DNA of 38,109 nt from JAKFDK01 sp036676195 (GCA_036676195.1 JAKFDK010000141.1:1-38109), one strand, 5' to 3'. Positions 7,953 to 16,524 are shown, counted from the first letter of the stretch. Notes: generated from the sequence alone by a model not told the origin. A program made the numbers and translations.

Positions 7953-9734
7953 TTGATACAAGGCCTGTTTCGCCGCAGTTCCACCGGATCTCCGTTACCC
8001 CTGCACCAAGAAGCTCCTGCGGCTGCCCTGAAGGCTCCGGAGCTTCCAGCCGCCGCGGCCGACCCGGAAGCGGCACTGTCTGCGCTGGCAGCCATCGCTG
8101 ACTACCTGGAGAATGAACTGAATGATCTGACGGTACTGCCGGACAGTGTTCCCGATCACCCGCCCGCAGCGGCCCGAGTGCGGCAAAAGCTGCGCGGGGC
8201 TGTGCAAGGGTTGGGTGAGGTGCTGGAGGGACTTGACTCCGTCGTCACCGGAGCTGCAGCCGGGGCGGCGAATACGTCGATTCGCCTGAACAAGGTCGCC
8301 CGACTCATTGAAGAAGCCCATCAGAGCCTGGCTGATATCACACAGGCGGTGGCCCGGTTTCAGCAAAACGTAGAAGAGGTGGCAGCCGCCGCCGGGCAGG
8401 CTACCCGGGTCACCCGGCACGCAGACGAAGTGGCCAGCTCAGGCCATGATCTGAGTAAACAGGCATTACAGGCCGGCCATACTTTACGGGAACATATTCA
8501 CGCCACGGTGGACAGGCTGGACTCCCTGGTGGAACGGGTCAGGGCGATTACCCGCATCAGCCAGGTGATTGAAGGCATTGCCAGCCGCACAAATTTGCTC
8601 GCCCTGAACGCCGCCATTGAGGCGGCCCGTGTAGGGGCCCACGGGCGGGGGTTTGCCGTGGTAGCGGAAGAGGTGCGTAAACTGGCTGAACTGTCTTCTG
8701 TACAGACCCGGGAGATCGGGACGCTGGTCCGGGCCGTGGTGGCGGAAATCGAGCCAGCCCAGCAGGCGATTTTTCAGAGCCGGAACCTGGTGGACATCGC
8801 CACCTCCCGTTCGGAGGACACGGGGAAGCTCCTGGCAGAGTTTCAGCACCTGGCCCAGGAGTCGGCCCGGGCGATGGAGCATATCTTTACCTCGGTCAAG
8901 GAACAAACGGCCAGTATTGAGTCCTTATCAACTGCGCTTATGCAAACAACGGCTGGAATCGGCGCCGTTCAGGCCGAGGCTGAACACGTGGCAAAGGAAA
9001 CTTTTGCCCTCTCCGGGCTGACTGAGAATGCCCACCGTTACCTGGGCCGCTATCGTACCCGCACCTTTTTTCATCGTGCGCTGGAGTTGGCCCGGGAGCT
9101 GGCGCAGGGCAGCCGAAGCCTCTTTGAACAGGTGGTGGATCAGGGAAAGTGTTCCTTGCCGGATGTATTGGAACTACGCTACACCGAAATCAAGGGTGCC
9201 ACTGTCCAGAGCCTGTCCCGGCTGTTCAATGTCAGCCGCGTGCCTGCGAGTGGATTCAACCCACCCAAATACAGCACAGCCTGTGATGCACTGGTGGATG
9301 TAGCGCTCCAGAAACTGCTGGACGACATCCTGGCCCGGGAATCCAGACTGATCCTGACTGTCGTTTCAGACCTCAACACCTATACGCCGGTGCACAACCG
9401 GGTCTACTGTAAGGACTGGACCGGCGTGATGGAAAAAGACCTGGCCGGCAACCGGGCCAAGCGGATGTACGCCGACCAGCCGGCGGTGGTTCGGGGTGTG
9501 CGCGCTTTTCTTGGCTCCAGGTGCGCCCACCTGCCGATTCCAGCCACCCGCGACCAGTATGTTCAGGCCGGCGGTGACCTGCGGGAGCCAGCCGGCGGCA
9601 GCCGGGAATTCCTGGTGCAGACTTACGCCCGGGATACGGGGGCGGTGGTTTCGCTCCTGGCTGTACCGGTGTACATCAAAGGGCATTTGTACGGCTCTGC
9701 CATGTTGGGCTGGATTGATGATGGCCGCGGGTGA
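7953..9734 (+). CDS. Soluble methyl-accepting chemotaxis protein with C-terminal sensor domain
   Basis: Cytoplasmic chemoreceptor (593 aa) with no membrane segment or HAMP. Residues ~20-110 form a helical head, and ~110-360 are the MCP signalling coiled coil with the conserved tip N-L-L-A-L-N-A-A-I-E-A-A-R and G-R-G-F-A-V-V-A-E-E-V-R. The last ~215 residues form a globular sensor with D-L-N-T-Y-T-P-V-H-N, N-R-A-K-R-M-Y and Q-T-Y-A-R-D-T-G motifs. A similar Cache/PAS-like C-terminal module occurs on some soluble proteobacterial chemoreceptors. GGAGGTG (7939-7945) lies 7 nt before the TTG at 7953; a nearby ATG at 7949 is in the wrong frame. Ligand unknown. Confidence 0.9.
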   Translation: MIQGLFRRSSTGSPLPLHQEAPAAALKAPELPAAAADPEAALSALAAIADYLENELNDLTVLPDSVPDHPPAAARVRQKLRGAVQGLGEVLEGLDSVVTGAAAGAANTSIRLNKVARLIEEAHQSLADITQAVARFQQNVEEVAAAAGQATRVTRHADEVASSGHDLSKQALQAGHTLREHIHATVDRLDSLVERVRAITRISQVIEGIASRTNLLALNAAIEAARVGAHGRGFAVVAEEVRKLAELSSVQTREIGTLVRAVVAEIEPAQQAIFQSRNLVDIATSRSEDTGKLLAEFQHLAQESARAMEHIFTSVKEQTASIESLSTALMQTTAGIGAVQAEAEHVAKETFALSGLTENAHRYLGRYRTRTFFHRALELARELAQGSRSLFEQVVDQGKCSLPDVLELRYTEIKGATVQSLSRLFNVSRVPASGFNPPKYSTACDALVDVALQKLLDDILARESRLILTVVSDLNTYTPVHNRVYCKDWTGVMEKDLAGNRAKRMYADQPAVVRGVRAFLGSRCAHLPIPATRDQYVQAGGDLREPAGGSREFLVQTYARDTGAVVSLLAVPVYIKGHLYGSAMLGWIDDGRG

Positions 9735-9818
9735 ATCGGGGGGGCGTGCCAACAGGCCGCAGGCTGGAGGTGTACCCTCAGCCTACACGGCGCCCCCAGC
9801 CACTGACGGGAAACAAGG

Positions 9819-9851
9819 CAGGCGTCCGTTGCTTCCGGCAACGGACGCCTG
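9819..9851. terminator. Terminator hairpin between convergent genes
   Basis: A perfect 14-bp stem (9819-9832 with 9838-9851) with a 5-nt loop, between the chemoreceptor stop (9734) and the YdcF-like gene stop (9920). The minus-strand side has the more T-rich tail (CTTGTTT). Confidence 0.75.
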
Positions 9852-9919
9852 GATTCCCGCGCCACCGAGTCCGTTGTATGACCGGTGGCCGGTAGCGGTT
9901 CCGGCTCCGGCTCCAGCCG

Positions 9920-10531
9920 TTAAGGGCAGTCAAAAGGCGAGACCCAGAATGGGTAGACACTCAGTGCTGCCACTTCACCCACCAGGTTCGGCCATACAGT
10001 ATGCAAGGGCGGGCGCTCGGTCTCTGCCGCCAGGCCGTAGGCAGCCAGACCTTGCTGTTCAGCAATGGTCAGGGCGCGTTTCAGATGAAAGCCATTCGTA
10101 ATCAACAGGATCGGGTCACTTTCCCCTGCTCGCGCCAGGATTGCTTTACTATTGATGATGTTCTCCGCCGTGGAACAGGATTCGGATTCGGTCAGGATTC
10201 GATCTGCCGGAATGCCGTTTGCGATCAGGTACCCTTTTCCGGCTGTAGCCTCCGCCGGCCGGCCGCCGCCGCTCACCATGATGCGTGCGATGCGCTTCTG
10301 CTCAAAGAGGCCAATGGCTCTGTCCAGGCGCTGTTTCAGGTGCGGGCCGGGCTGGCCGGCTGGATCCAGCCGGTCACCCAGCACAAGGGCGATGGAGGCT
10401 GCAGGGGCGTCTGATCCGCTGACGGCCCATACCGTTACGACTCCGTGAGCCCTGGTCGATATCCAAACGAGCAGGACCACAATGACAGCGACTGTTGGTA
10501 CAATCAGACGGCGTTGCTTTCGTATGCTCAT
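9920..10531 (-). CDS. YdcF/SanA-like DUF218 protein
   Basis: Membrane-anchored protein of 203 aa with one N-terminal helix (residues ~9-27) and an extracytoplasmic DUF218 domain. Recognisable pieces are A-L-V-L-G-D, the S-G-G-G loop and E-S-x-S-T-A-E-N, all typical of the YdcF/SanA/ElyC fold linked to envelope integrity or polyprenyl metabolism. The precise role is unknown. The ATG at 10531 is preceded by AGGTGG; a longer frame to 10591 would overlap a terminator and was rejected. Stand-alone gene. Confidence 0.85.
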   Translation of the reverse strand: MSIRKQRRLIVPTVAVIVVLLVWISTRAHGVVTVWAVSGSDAPAASIALVLGDRLDPAGQPGPHLKQRLDRAIGLFEQKRIARIMVSGGGRPAEATAGKGYLIANGIPADRILTESESCSTAENIINSKAILARAGESDPILLITNGFHLKRALTIAEQQGLAAYGLAAETERPPLHTVWPNLVGEVAALSVYPFWVSPFDCP

Positions 10532-10590
10532 TGCGTACCACCTATCACCATGTGGAGGGATGTGGGCCGGGGCGACTGAGCCACCACACA

Positions 10591-10627
10591 AACCCTCGGC
10601 TCCGCGCCTGGCGCGGGGTCGAGGGTT
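10591..10627 (-). terminator. Terminator of the fbpB-to-fbpC operon
   Basis: Two-part hairpin: outer 8-bp stem 10591-10598/10620-10627 and inner 6-bp GC stem 10602-10607/10611-10616. On the minus strand it is followed by TTTGTG. It lies 40 nt past the stop of the ATPase gene. Confidence 0.8.
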
Positions 10628-10666
10628 CTTGCCGTCGTGGGGGCGGGCGTCATGTCCGAGCCGTGC

Positions 10667-11803
10667 TCAGTAGTTGACCGGCTGTTTGACCGGTCCCTGG
10701 TCGGCCAGCCCGCCGAGCGCATCCGTACACGGGGTGCCGCCCTCGATCACGGCGACAAAGTCAGGACGGGCCATAAAGCGAACCCATTGACCAGGCTCCA
10801 CGTTCTCTTCCGGGTGTACGTGGATCAGCAGCGGCGTGTTGGTACCCACCCCCTGCACTTCGACCTCGACCTCCACCTCGATCGCGTTGCCCGTGTAGAG
10901 CACCCGCCGCACTAGCCCGCGCAGGGGCCCGCTGGGGTCGGTCTCAAAACTGTCGGGACGGATGGAGACCACCGCCGCTGCCCCGCGGGGCAGGCCGTGG
11001 GTGTGCAGGCACGGGATCTGGCCAATCGGGGTGATGACCAAATGCTCGTCGGTCATGCTCATCTTGCCGGTCAGCAGATTAGTCTGGCCGACGAATCGGG
11101 CCACGAAGGCGGTGTGCGGGAACTGGTAGATTTCCCGGGGCGTGCCGATCTGCTCCACCTGGCCGCCGTTCATCACCACGACCCGGTCCGAGATCGCCAG
11201 GGCATCCTTCTGATCATGGGTGACGAAGATGGCGGCGGCGTTCGACTCCTTCAGGATCCGCCGAACCTCCTCCCGCATCTGCACCCGGAGGGCTGCGTCC
11301 AGATTGGAGAAGGGCTCATCCAACAGAACAAGGGCCGGCTCATTGGCCAGCGCCCGGGCCAGCGCCACCCGCTGCTGCTGCCCGCCGGAGAGGTTGTGCG
11401 GGTGTCGGTCGCCCATGCCATCGAGCCCCACCAGGCGGAGCAGTTGCTGGACCCGCTGCTTCCGCCGTGCCATGGGCAATCTGTCCAACGCAAAGCCCAC
11501 GTTGTCGTCAACGGTGAGGTGGGGGAAGAGCGCGTAGTCCTGGAAGACCATGCCCACACCGCGGTCCTCCGGCGGCAGCCAGGCGCGTGCACCGGCTGCC
11601 CGCCGACCGGCGATGGTAATCTCGCCCCCGTCCGGGTGCTCAAAGCCGGCGATCAGGCGCAGGGTGGTGGTCTTGCCGCAGCCGCTCGGCCCCAGCAGGG
11701 TCAGGATCTCGCCGGACTCCAGCGTCAGATCCACCCCGCGCAGAGCCGCCGTGTGCCCGAAGTTCTTATAGAGCCCCTCAATCTGCAACGGAAGTTCCAT
11801 CAC
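10667..11803 (-). CDS. fbpC: Fe3+ (FbpC-like) ABC transporter ATP-binding protein
   Basis: ATPase of 378 aa for a ferric-iron importer of the Fbp/Afu/Sfu type. It has Walker A G-P-S-G-C-G-K-T-T, Q-loop V-F-Q-D-Y-A-L-F-P, signature L-S-G-G-Q-Q-Q-R, Walker B L-V-L-L-D-E-P-F-S-N-L-D and H-loop T-H-D-Q-K-D-A. The C-terminal ~130 residues form TOBE-like regulatory domains and include an E-V-E-V-E-V-E-V run. AAGGAG lies 9 nt before the GTG at 11803; an ATG follows directly and could be used instead. It is the last gene of the leftward operon, which begins with the matching permease. Confidence 0.88.
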   Translation of the reverse strand: MMELPLQIEGLYKNFGHTAALRGVDLTLESGEILTLLGPSGCGKTTTLRLIAGFEHPDGGEITIAGRRAAGARAWLPPEDRGVGMVFQDYALFPHLTVDDNVGFALDRLPMARRKQRVQQLLRLVGLDGMGDRHPHNLSGGQQQRVALARALANEPALVLLDEPFSNLDAALRVQMREEVRRILKESNAAAIFVTHDQKDALAISDRVVVMNGGQVEQIGTPREIYQFPHTAFVARFVGQTNLLTGKMSMTDEHLVITPIGQIPCLHTHGLPRGAAAVVSIRPDSFETDPSGPLRGLVRRVLYTGNAIEVEVEVEVQGVGTNTPLLIHVHPEENVEPGQWVRFMARPDFVAVIEGGTPCTDALGGLADQGPVKQPVNY

Positions 11804-11816
11804 GGGTGCACGCTCC

Positions 11817-12764
11817 TTATACAGCGGTCTGTTGCATCATCCACCCAAACTGCGAGCGCAGGCCCGCCTCCAGCCCGACCTGGGGTGCGTAGTCCAGCAG
11901 CCGCCGGGCCACCGTGATATCGGCAGCGGTGTGGGCCATCTCCCCCGGGCGGGGATCCTGAAAGTGCAGCCTGGGCTCACGGCCGGCAATCCCACCGATG
12001 GTGGCCACCACGTCAAGGAGCCGGGCCGGCTCCCCGCGCCCGAGATTAATGGTCTGACCGGCCACCGGCCTGAGCGCCGCCCGGATGGTACCATCGACAA
12101 TGTCACTGACATGAGTAAAGTCGCGGGTCTGTCCACCGGTGCCAAAGAGGGTGATCTCGCGATCGGCCAGCAGCGCCCGAAAGAACTGATGGAAAGCCAT
12201 GTCCGGCCGCTGGCGGGGGCCATACACGGTGAAGTACCGCAGCACCGTCCCCGGTACACCAAACTGGTTCCCGTACAGCCAGACCATCTCCTCCGCCGCG
12301 TGCTTCGTCACGCCGTACGGCGAAATGGGCCTTGGCATCACACTCTCCGGAGTGGGCAGCGTCTCTGCCAGCCCGTACACCGTGGAGGTGGACGCCAGAA
12401 TGAAGCGCTGAAAGCCCGGCAGCCCTGCCACTGCCTCCAGCAGCGTCTGCGTGGTGAGCAGGTTCCGGTCGATGTACACGGGGAACCGATCGCCCCAGCA
12501 AGACCGAACCCCTGGCTCCCCGGCCAGGTGAAACAGGTGGGTCACCCCGTTCAGCAGCGGCTGCAGGTCGGCGCCCAAAAGATCATCGTCCACAAAGCGG
12601 AACCGGGGGTGCTCCTTCGCCGCAGCAAGGTTGGCTTCCTTCTGCGGGCGCCCGTAAGTTTCGGTAAAGCAGTCGGCGCCGAGCACCTCCCAGCCCGTGG
12701 CCAGGAGCATCTCGGTGAGGTGGGAACCGATGAACCCGGCGCACCCGGTTACCAGGGCCCGCAT
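11817..12764 (-). CDS. NAD-dependent nucleotide-sugar epimerase
   Basis: Short-chain dehydrogenase-type enzyme (315 aa) of the GalE/UDP-glucuronate-epimerase group. The NAD site is T-G-C-A-G-F-I-G-S-H at residues 6-15. The catalytic elements are S-T-S-T-V-Y-G and Y-G-V-T-K (Y-x-x-x-K), and R-Q-R-P-D-M is the usual substrate-loop motif. Since UDP-glucose dehydrogenase is encoded directly upstream, UDP-glucuronate to UDP-galacturonate is the likely reaction, but plain UDP-glucose 4-epimerase cannot be excluded. AAGGAGG lies 7 nt before the ATG. The gene overlaps the dehydrogenase gene by 16 nt. Confidence 0.87.
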   Translation of the reverse strand: MRALVTGCAGFIGSHLTEMLLATGWEVLGADCFTETYGRPQKEANLAAAKEHPRFRFVDDDLLGADLQPLLNGVTHLFHLAGEPGVRSCWGDRFPVYIDRNLLTTQTLLEAVAGLPGFQRFILASTSTVYGLAETLPTPESVMPRPISPYGVTKHAAEEMVWLYGNQFGVPGTVLRYFTVYGPRQRPDMAFHQFFRALLADREITLFGTGGQTRDFTHVSDIVDGTIRAALRPVAGQTINLGRGEPARLLDVVATIGGIAGREPRLHFQDPRPGEMAHTAADITVARRLLDYAPQVGLEAGLRSQFGWMMQQTAV

Positions 12765-14047
12765 ACACGTTCCTCCTTGAGCGCAGCCCCCCGCCCCAGC
12801 GGGACAAGGGTCAGCCCGGTGCCGGCCACCCGGTCCGGATCAATCAGGTTTCGCCCGTCAAAGACCTGCCGGCCCCGCATCACCGCGGCGACCTGCTGCC
12901 AGTCAGCATCCTGGAATTCCGGCCATTCGGTGAGGATCACCACCGCATCGGCTCCTGCCGCTGCCGCCAGTGCCGAACCGCACTGGCGTACCCCGGCCGG
13001 CACCGCCCGGGCCAGGGGATCGTAGGCCTGAACCGTGGCACCCTCCGCCTGGAGCACGTCGATCACAGCCAGGGCGGCGCTCGACCGGGTATCATCTGTC
13101 CCTGCCTTGAAGGTGATGCCCCACGCGGCCACCACCGGGGACGGCGGCAGGGCGCCCAGCACCCGGCCGGCGAACCAACCGGGCTGGGCGGCATTCACGG
13201 CCAGCGTCGCCTCCCCCGGTTCAAACGCGAGCCCGTGCTCCCGCGCCAGCGTGACCAGCGCCAGCGTGTCCTTGGGCAGGCAGGAGCCGCCGAATCCGAT
13301 CGAAGGCCGGAGGAAGTCCGGGCCGATCCGGGAGTCGAGCCCCATGACCCGAACCACATCCTGAATGTCGCCGCCCACTGTCTCGCAGAGCCGGGCCAGC
13401 GCATTCACAAACGAGACCTTGGCGGCGAGGAATCCATTCCCCGCATACTTGGCCAGTTCCGCACTGGTGGGGTCGGTACGGACAAAGGGCACCTCCGGGG
13501 CCCGGGCATACAGGCGGATCAGCCGCTCCGCAGCCTCCGGCGACCGGGCGCCCACCACCCGCCGGGGGGGATGGAGCATGTCGGCCAGCGCACTGCCCTG
13601 GCGCAGAAACTGGGGGTGTGAGACCACCTCCCGGCTCGGCAGGCTCGCCTGCAGTTGCCCCGCCGTCCCCGGCGGCACCGTACTCTTGACCACCACCAGT
13701 TCGCAGCCGGCGGGCTGCGCCGCAATCAACCGGACAACCGCTTCCACCTGGCTCAGGTCGGCTGCCCCGCCTGCCGACGGCGGCGTGCCCACGGCGATCA
13801 TGGCAACCCCGCTCCGACCTGCCGCCACTGCCCCGTCCAGCGTGAAGGAGAGGCGCCCGGAGCCAAGCCCCGAACGGATAAGTTCCTCCAGACCGGGCTC
13901 CCGGAAGGGCGGCCGCCCCTCGTTCAGTCCGAGCACCCGCGCGGCATCCCTGTCCACCCCCACGACATGGTGTCCCAGGTCGGCCAGCACGGCTGCGGCC
14001 GCCAGCCCGACATAGCCGCATCCGAAGATGCAGATTTGCTCACCCAT
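12749..14047 (-). CDS. ugd: UDP-glucose 6-dehydrogenase
   Basis: Oxidises UDP-glucose to UDP-glucuronate with two NAD+ (432 aa, normal length). The N-terminal NAD site is G-C-G-Y-V-G-L. The region K-S-T-V-P-P-G-T is present, and the catalytic cysteine is in F-G-G-S-C-L-P-K-D. A C-terminal UDP-binding domain carries G-x-x-F-K-A-G-T-D-D-T-R. GAGGGAGG precedes the ATG. It stands between the small-multidrug-export gene and the epimerase gene in an operon flanked by iron-transporter genes, so uronate sugar supply appears to be co-expressed with iron import. Confidence 0.93.
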   Translation of the reverse strand: MGEQICIFGCGYVGLAAAAVLADLGHHVVGVDRDAARVLGLNEGRPPFREPGLEELIRSGLGSGRLSFTLDGAVAAGRSGVAMIAVGTPPSAGGAADLSQVEAVVRLIAAQPAGCELVVVKSTVPPGTAGQLQASLPSREVVSHPQFLRQGSALADMLHPPRRVVGARSPEAAERLIRLYARAPEVPFVRTDPTSAELAKYAGNGFLAAKVSFVNALARLCETVGGDIQDVVRVMGLDSRIGPDFLRPSIGFGGSCLPKDTLALVTLAREHGLAFEPGEATLAVNAAQPGWFAGRVLGALPPSPVVAAWGITFKAGTDDTRSSAALAVIDVLQAEGATVQAYDPLARAVPAGVRQCGSALAAAAGADAVVILTEWPEFQDADWQQVAAVMRGRQVFDGRNLIDPDRVAGTGLTLVPLGRGAALKEERVCGPW

Positions 14048-14075
14048 TCGGGAAGGCCTCCCTCAACGGTCCGGG

Positions 14076-14570
14076 TCAACGCAGCCAGTGGGACAGCACT
14101 GGGATGATGATACCCACGGCAGCCAGTGTCATACCGGTTCCGGCGATCATCAGGCCGAGCGCCAGTGCCATTGCCACCATCGCCCGGGAATAGCCCAGCA
14201 ACCGACCCGCCACGGCGGCAGTCCAGATTCCGCCCCCGGGAACCGGAACGGCTGCCAGCAAAACCACCGCCGGAAAGCCCCAGCGCCGGACCCAGGGCAG
14301 GTGGGCAGCCGCCCTGGACTCCATCCGCTCCAGCTTCGCCGCCAGCCGGGGCAGATGGCCGGCGGCGAAGCGGAAGCCGCCCGCCAGTGCGATGGCGAGC
14401 GGCACCTTACACAGGGCTCCGGCCACCGCCACCGCCCAGGTGAGAACGGGATGCAGACCCATGGCGACCCCGGTCGGGATCGCCACCGTGGAACCCAGTG
14501 TGGGCACCAGCGCCGTGCCGAAGACCAGCGCCACCTGCTGCAGCGTGGACACCTTCAGCCCGCCTCCCAT
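14076..14570 (-). CDS. Small multi-drug export protein family (COG2426)
   Basis: Membrane protein of 164 aa with about four helices. It resembles the small multi-drug export family through P-T-L-G-S-T-V-A-I-P near the N-terminus and A-V-P-V-P-G-G-G-I-W-T-A-A in the third quarter. Biochemical function is poorly known for the family. The chosen ATG (14570) overlaps the permease stop as TGATG, which implies coupled translation; the longer frame to 14699 lies inside the permease gene and has no membrane character. It may move a glycan precursor or a small molecule, but that is speculation. Confidence 0.8.
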   Translation of the reverse strand: MGGGLKVSTLQQVALVFGTALVPTLGSTVAIPTGVAMGLHPVLTWAVAVAGALCKVPLAIALAGGFRFAAGHLPRLAAKLERMESRAAAHLPWVRRWGFPAVVLLAAVPVPGGGIWTAAVAGRLLGYSRAMVAMALALGLMIAGTGMTLAAVGIIIPVLSHWLR

Positions 14571-16243
14571 CAGGAGAGCGACATCCGGCCCCTGAGCACC
14601 CGTGCCACCAGCAGAATCAGCGGCGGGAGCGCCAGCAGGACCAGCATCAGCCCGGGAAGGCCGCCGTGGCTGTAAAACCCTTCGTTGGCATAGATCCACA
14701 GACGGACCGCCAAAGTATCATACCCGGCCGGGCGGAGCAGAAGCGTGGCCGGCAGTTCCTTCAGGCAGTTCAGGAAAACCAGGGCCCACCCCGAGATCAT
14801 GCCAGGCATCGCCAGCGGCAGGGTTACCCGCCGCAGGGCAGCCCAGACAGAGTGGCCGCTGACCCGGGCGGCCTCCTCCAGGTTGGGGGAGATCTGCGTG
14901 AGCACCGCCTGCTGGGCGCCCAGTGTTTCGGGCAGGAAGCGGACGACATAACCGGCGGTCAGAAGCCAGATCGTCCCATACAGCCAGGGCAGGTACGAGT
15001 TAAAGAGCACAATCACCGCCAGCCCGACGACGACACCGGGCAGCGCATAGCCGGAGAACGAGAGCCGGTAGATGAGCCGGCTGGCAAATCCGCTGTGGCG
15101 GGTGACCAGGTAACCGATAGGGAAGGCCAGCAGTGTGGCCAGGGTAGCACCCAGGCCCGAGGAGATCAGAGAGTTCCACAGGTACTCCCAGATGCCGCCG
15201 GTGGCGCCCTCGACAATGCCGCGGTAGCTCCAGTAGACCAGCAGGGCACCAGGGGCAACCACGCTGGCCAGAATCACCAGCAGGGAAAAGACCAGAGCCG
15301 GGTAGCGCCACCGGCCGAGCCGGACCGTAAGCGGCGGACGCCATGAGCCGCCCGTCTGATAGTAACGGGCACGGCTCTGCCAGCGGGATTCGGCCACCAC
15401 CAGCAGGATGGTCAGGAGGATCAGTCCCACGCTGAGGGCGGCGGCGGCGTTCCGGTCATACCGCCCGATGAGCTGCAGATAAATGGCACTGGTGAAGGTC
15501 TCGTGGCGGAGCATGGCCACGGTGCCGAACTCCGCCAGAGAGTGGAACGACACCAGCAGCATGCCCGCCCCGACGGCTGGCTTCACCAGCGGCAGGACGA
15601 CCCGCCGGAAGACCGCCAGCGGCTTCAGCCCGGCAGCCCGGGCGGCTTCCTCCATGCTCGGGTTCAGGTTGCGGAAGGCACCCGCCACCAGCATATACAG
15701 GTAGGGATACGTAAAGAGTGCCATCACCACAGACGTCCCGCCCAGGCCGTAGATGTTCGGCAGATGCACTTCGTGGGGCGGGATGCCGGCGAGATTGCTG
15801 ATGATGGACTCCAGGAGCCCCTTGCGGCCGAACATGGTAATGTAGGCAAACGCCCCCACGAACGAAGGATAAACCATGGGGAGGGTAGCCATCCACCCAA
15901 TGTAGCGGCGCAGCGGCAAATCAGTGCGGACCACCAGCCAGGCCAGCGGCACACCGATCAGTGCCGCGATGACGGTCGTGATGGCAGCCAGTTCCAGGCT
16001 GTTGATGATGAGCGTGGGCATCCGGGTCTGCCAGAGGCGGACCCAGACAGAAGAACCCTGTCCGGCCCGCACCAGCACGTAGATGAGCGGAACTGCCATG
16101 AGGATGGCCGTGACAAAGGCCATGATGAAGAGCAGCGGATGCGGCGGGCGGCCGCCCCAGGCCTGTACCCAGAGAGCACGGAACCCGGGGGTGCTGACAC
16201 TGCCGGCCGTTTCCCTCCGGGTGCCGAGGGGTAGTTGCGTCAC
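14570..16243 (-). CDS. fbpB: Fe3+ (FbpB-like) ABC transporter permease, fused two-domain
   Basis: Inner-membrane permease of 557 aa with twelve predicted helices in two homologous halves, as in FbpB/AfuB/SfuB. Each half holds an EAA loop: E-E-A-A-R-A-A-G-L near residues 196-204 and E-E-A-A-R-V-S-G-H near 460. AGGAGG lies 7 nt before the GTG at 16243. It is first in the leftward operon. Its ATPase is four genes downstream, and its binding protein is probably the lipoprotein encoded at 22880 in the divergent operon. The interleaving with sugar-nucleotide genes is unusual for an Fbp system. Confidence 0.9.
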   Translation of the reverse strand: MTQLPLGTRRETAGSVSTPGFRALWVQAWGGRPPHPLLFIMAFVTAILMAVPLIYVLVRAGQGSSVWVRLWQTRMPTLIINSLELAAITTVIAALIGVPLAWLVVRTDLPLRRYIGWMATLPMVYPSFVGAFAYITMFGRKGLLESIISNLAGIPPHEVHLPNIYGLGGTSVVMALFTYPYLYMLVAGAFRNLNPSMEEAARAAGLKPLAVFRRVVLPLVKPAVGAGMLLVSFHSLAEFGTVAMLRHETFTSAIYLQLIGRYDRNAAAALSVGLILLTILLVVAESRWQSRARYYQTGGSWRPPLTVRLGRWRYPALVFSLLVILASVVAPGALLVYWSYRGIVEGATGGIWEYLWNSLISSGLGATLATLLAFPIGYLVTRHSGFASRLIYRLSFSGYALPGVVVGLAVIVLFNSYLPWLYGTIWLLTAGYVVRFLPETLGAQQAVLTQISPNLEEAARVSGHSVWAALRRVTLPLAMPGMISGWALVFLNCLKELPATLLLRPAGYDTLAVRLWIYANEGFYSHGGLPGLMLVLLALPPLILLVARVLRGRMSLS

Positions 16244-16289
16244 ATGTAGTCCTCCTGCGTGCGGCCTCGCGTACGGGGTCTGAAGTAAA

Positions 16290-16304
16290 TGAGAACAAGT
16301 CTCG
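16290..16304 (-). promoter_or_regulatory. Fur-box-like operator of the leftward operon (degenerate)
   Basis: A 15-bp near-inverted repeat, 9 of 14 informative positions matching the 7-1-7 Fur consensus. It lies directly beyond the -10 of the leftward promoter, the same relative position as the strong Fur box on the other side. Assignment rests on this symmetry and on iron-transport genes downstream. Confidence 0.4.
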
Positions 16305-16309
16305 TCGTC

Positions 16310-16338
16310 ATTCTACAGGAGTAGCCCAACTACGTCAA
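16310..16338 (-). promoter_or_regulatory. Sigma-A promoter for the fbpB operon
   Basis: On the minus strand, TTGACG (16338-16333), a 17-nt spacer and TAGAAT (16315-16310). About 60 nt of leader separates it from the GTG of fbpB. Confidence 0.7.
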
Positions 16339-16350
16339 TTTCTCCTTCCG

Positions 16351-16386
16351 GTACCAGAACCACGGGAGTGGGATCTGGTACTTTTT
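16351..16386 (+). terminator. Orphan plus-strand intrinsic terminator in the divergent control region
   Basis: An 8-bp stem (16351-16358/16374-16381) plus a 4-bp inner stem (16360-16363/16368-16371), with a GGGA loop and then TTTTT. It has classic intrinsic-terminator form on the plus strand, yet no plus-strand gene lies upstream for several kilobases. Confidence 0.7.
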
Positions 16387-16437
16387 CAATGTCTAGGTGA
16401 TTTAAAGCACTTCCCCGTTAAAATTAGCCCAACCGGA

Positions 16438-16466
16438 TTGACAGATTTTCCACGAACCCGTATCAT
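16438..16466 (+). promoter_or_regulatory. Sigma-A promoter for the rightward iron/glycan operon
   Basis: Consensus TTGACA (16438-16443), exactly 17 nt, then TATCAT (16461-16466). The TTG of this -35 also opens the long reading frame of the next gene, which makes 16438 an unlikely translation start. Confidence 0.82.
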
Positions 16467-16467
16467 C

Positions 16468-16486
16468 GCTAATGATAATCAATATC
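16468..16486 (+). promoter_or_regulatory. Fur box
   Basis: Matches the classic 19-bp Fur consensus at 17 of 19 positions (differences at positions 2 and 15). It covers the expected transcription start of the promoter at 16438-16466, a typical place for iron-dependent repression. Confidence 0.85.
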
Positions 16487-16524
16487 ACTTAGCAGGGTTA
16501 CCTGGCGAAGAAAGAGGGCTGCAC

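Noticed and set aside
14571..14699. N-terminal extension of the small-multidrug-export protein
   Set aside because: It lies wholly inside the fbpB coding end and reads as a low-complexity shadow; the ATG at 14570 starts the first real helix.
16438..16524. Longer N-terminus for the phosphodiesterase-GT2 fusion
   Set aside because: The segment is promoter and Fur box; the TTG at 16438 is part of the -35 and has no ribosome site.
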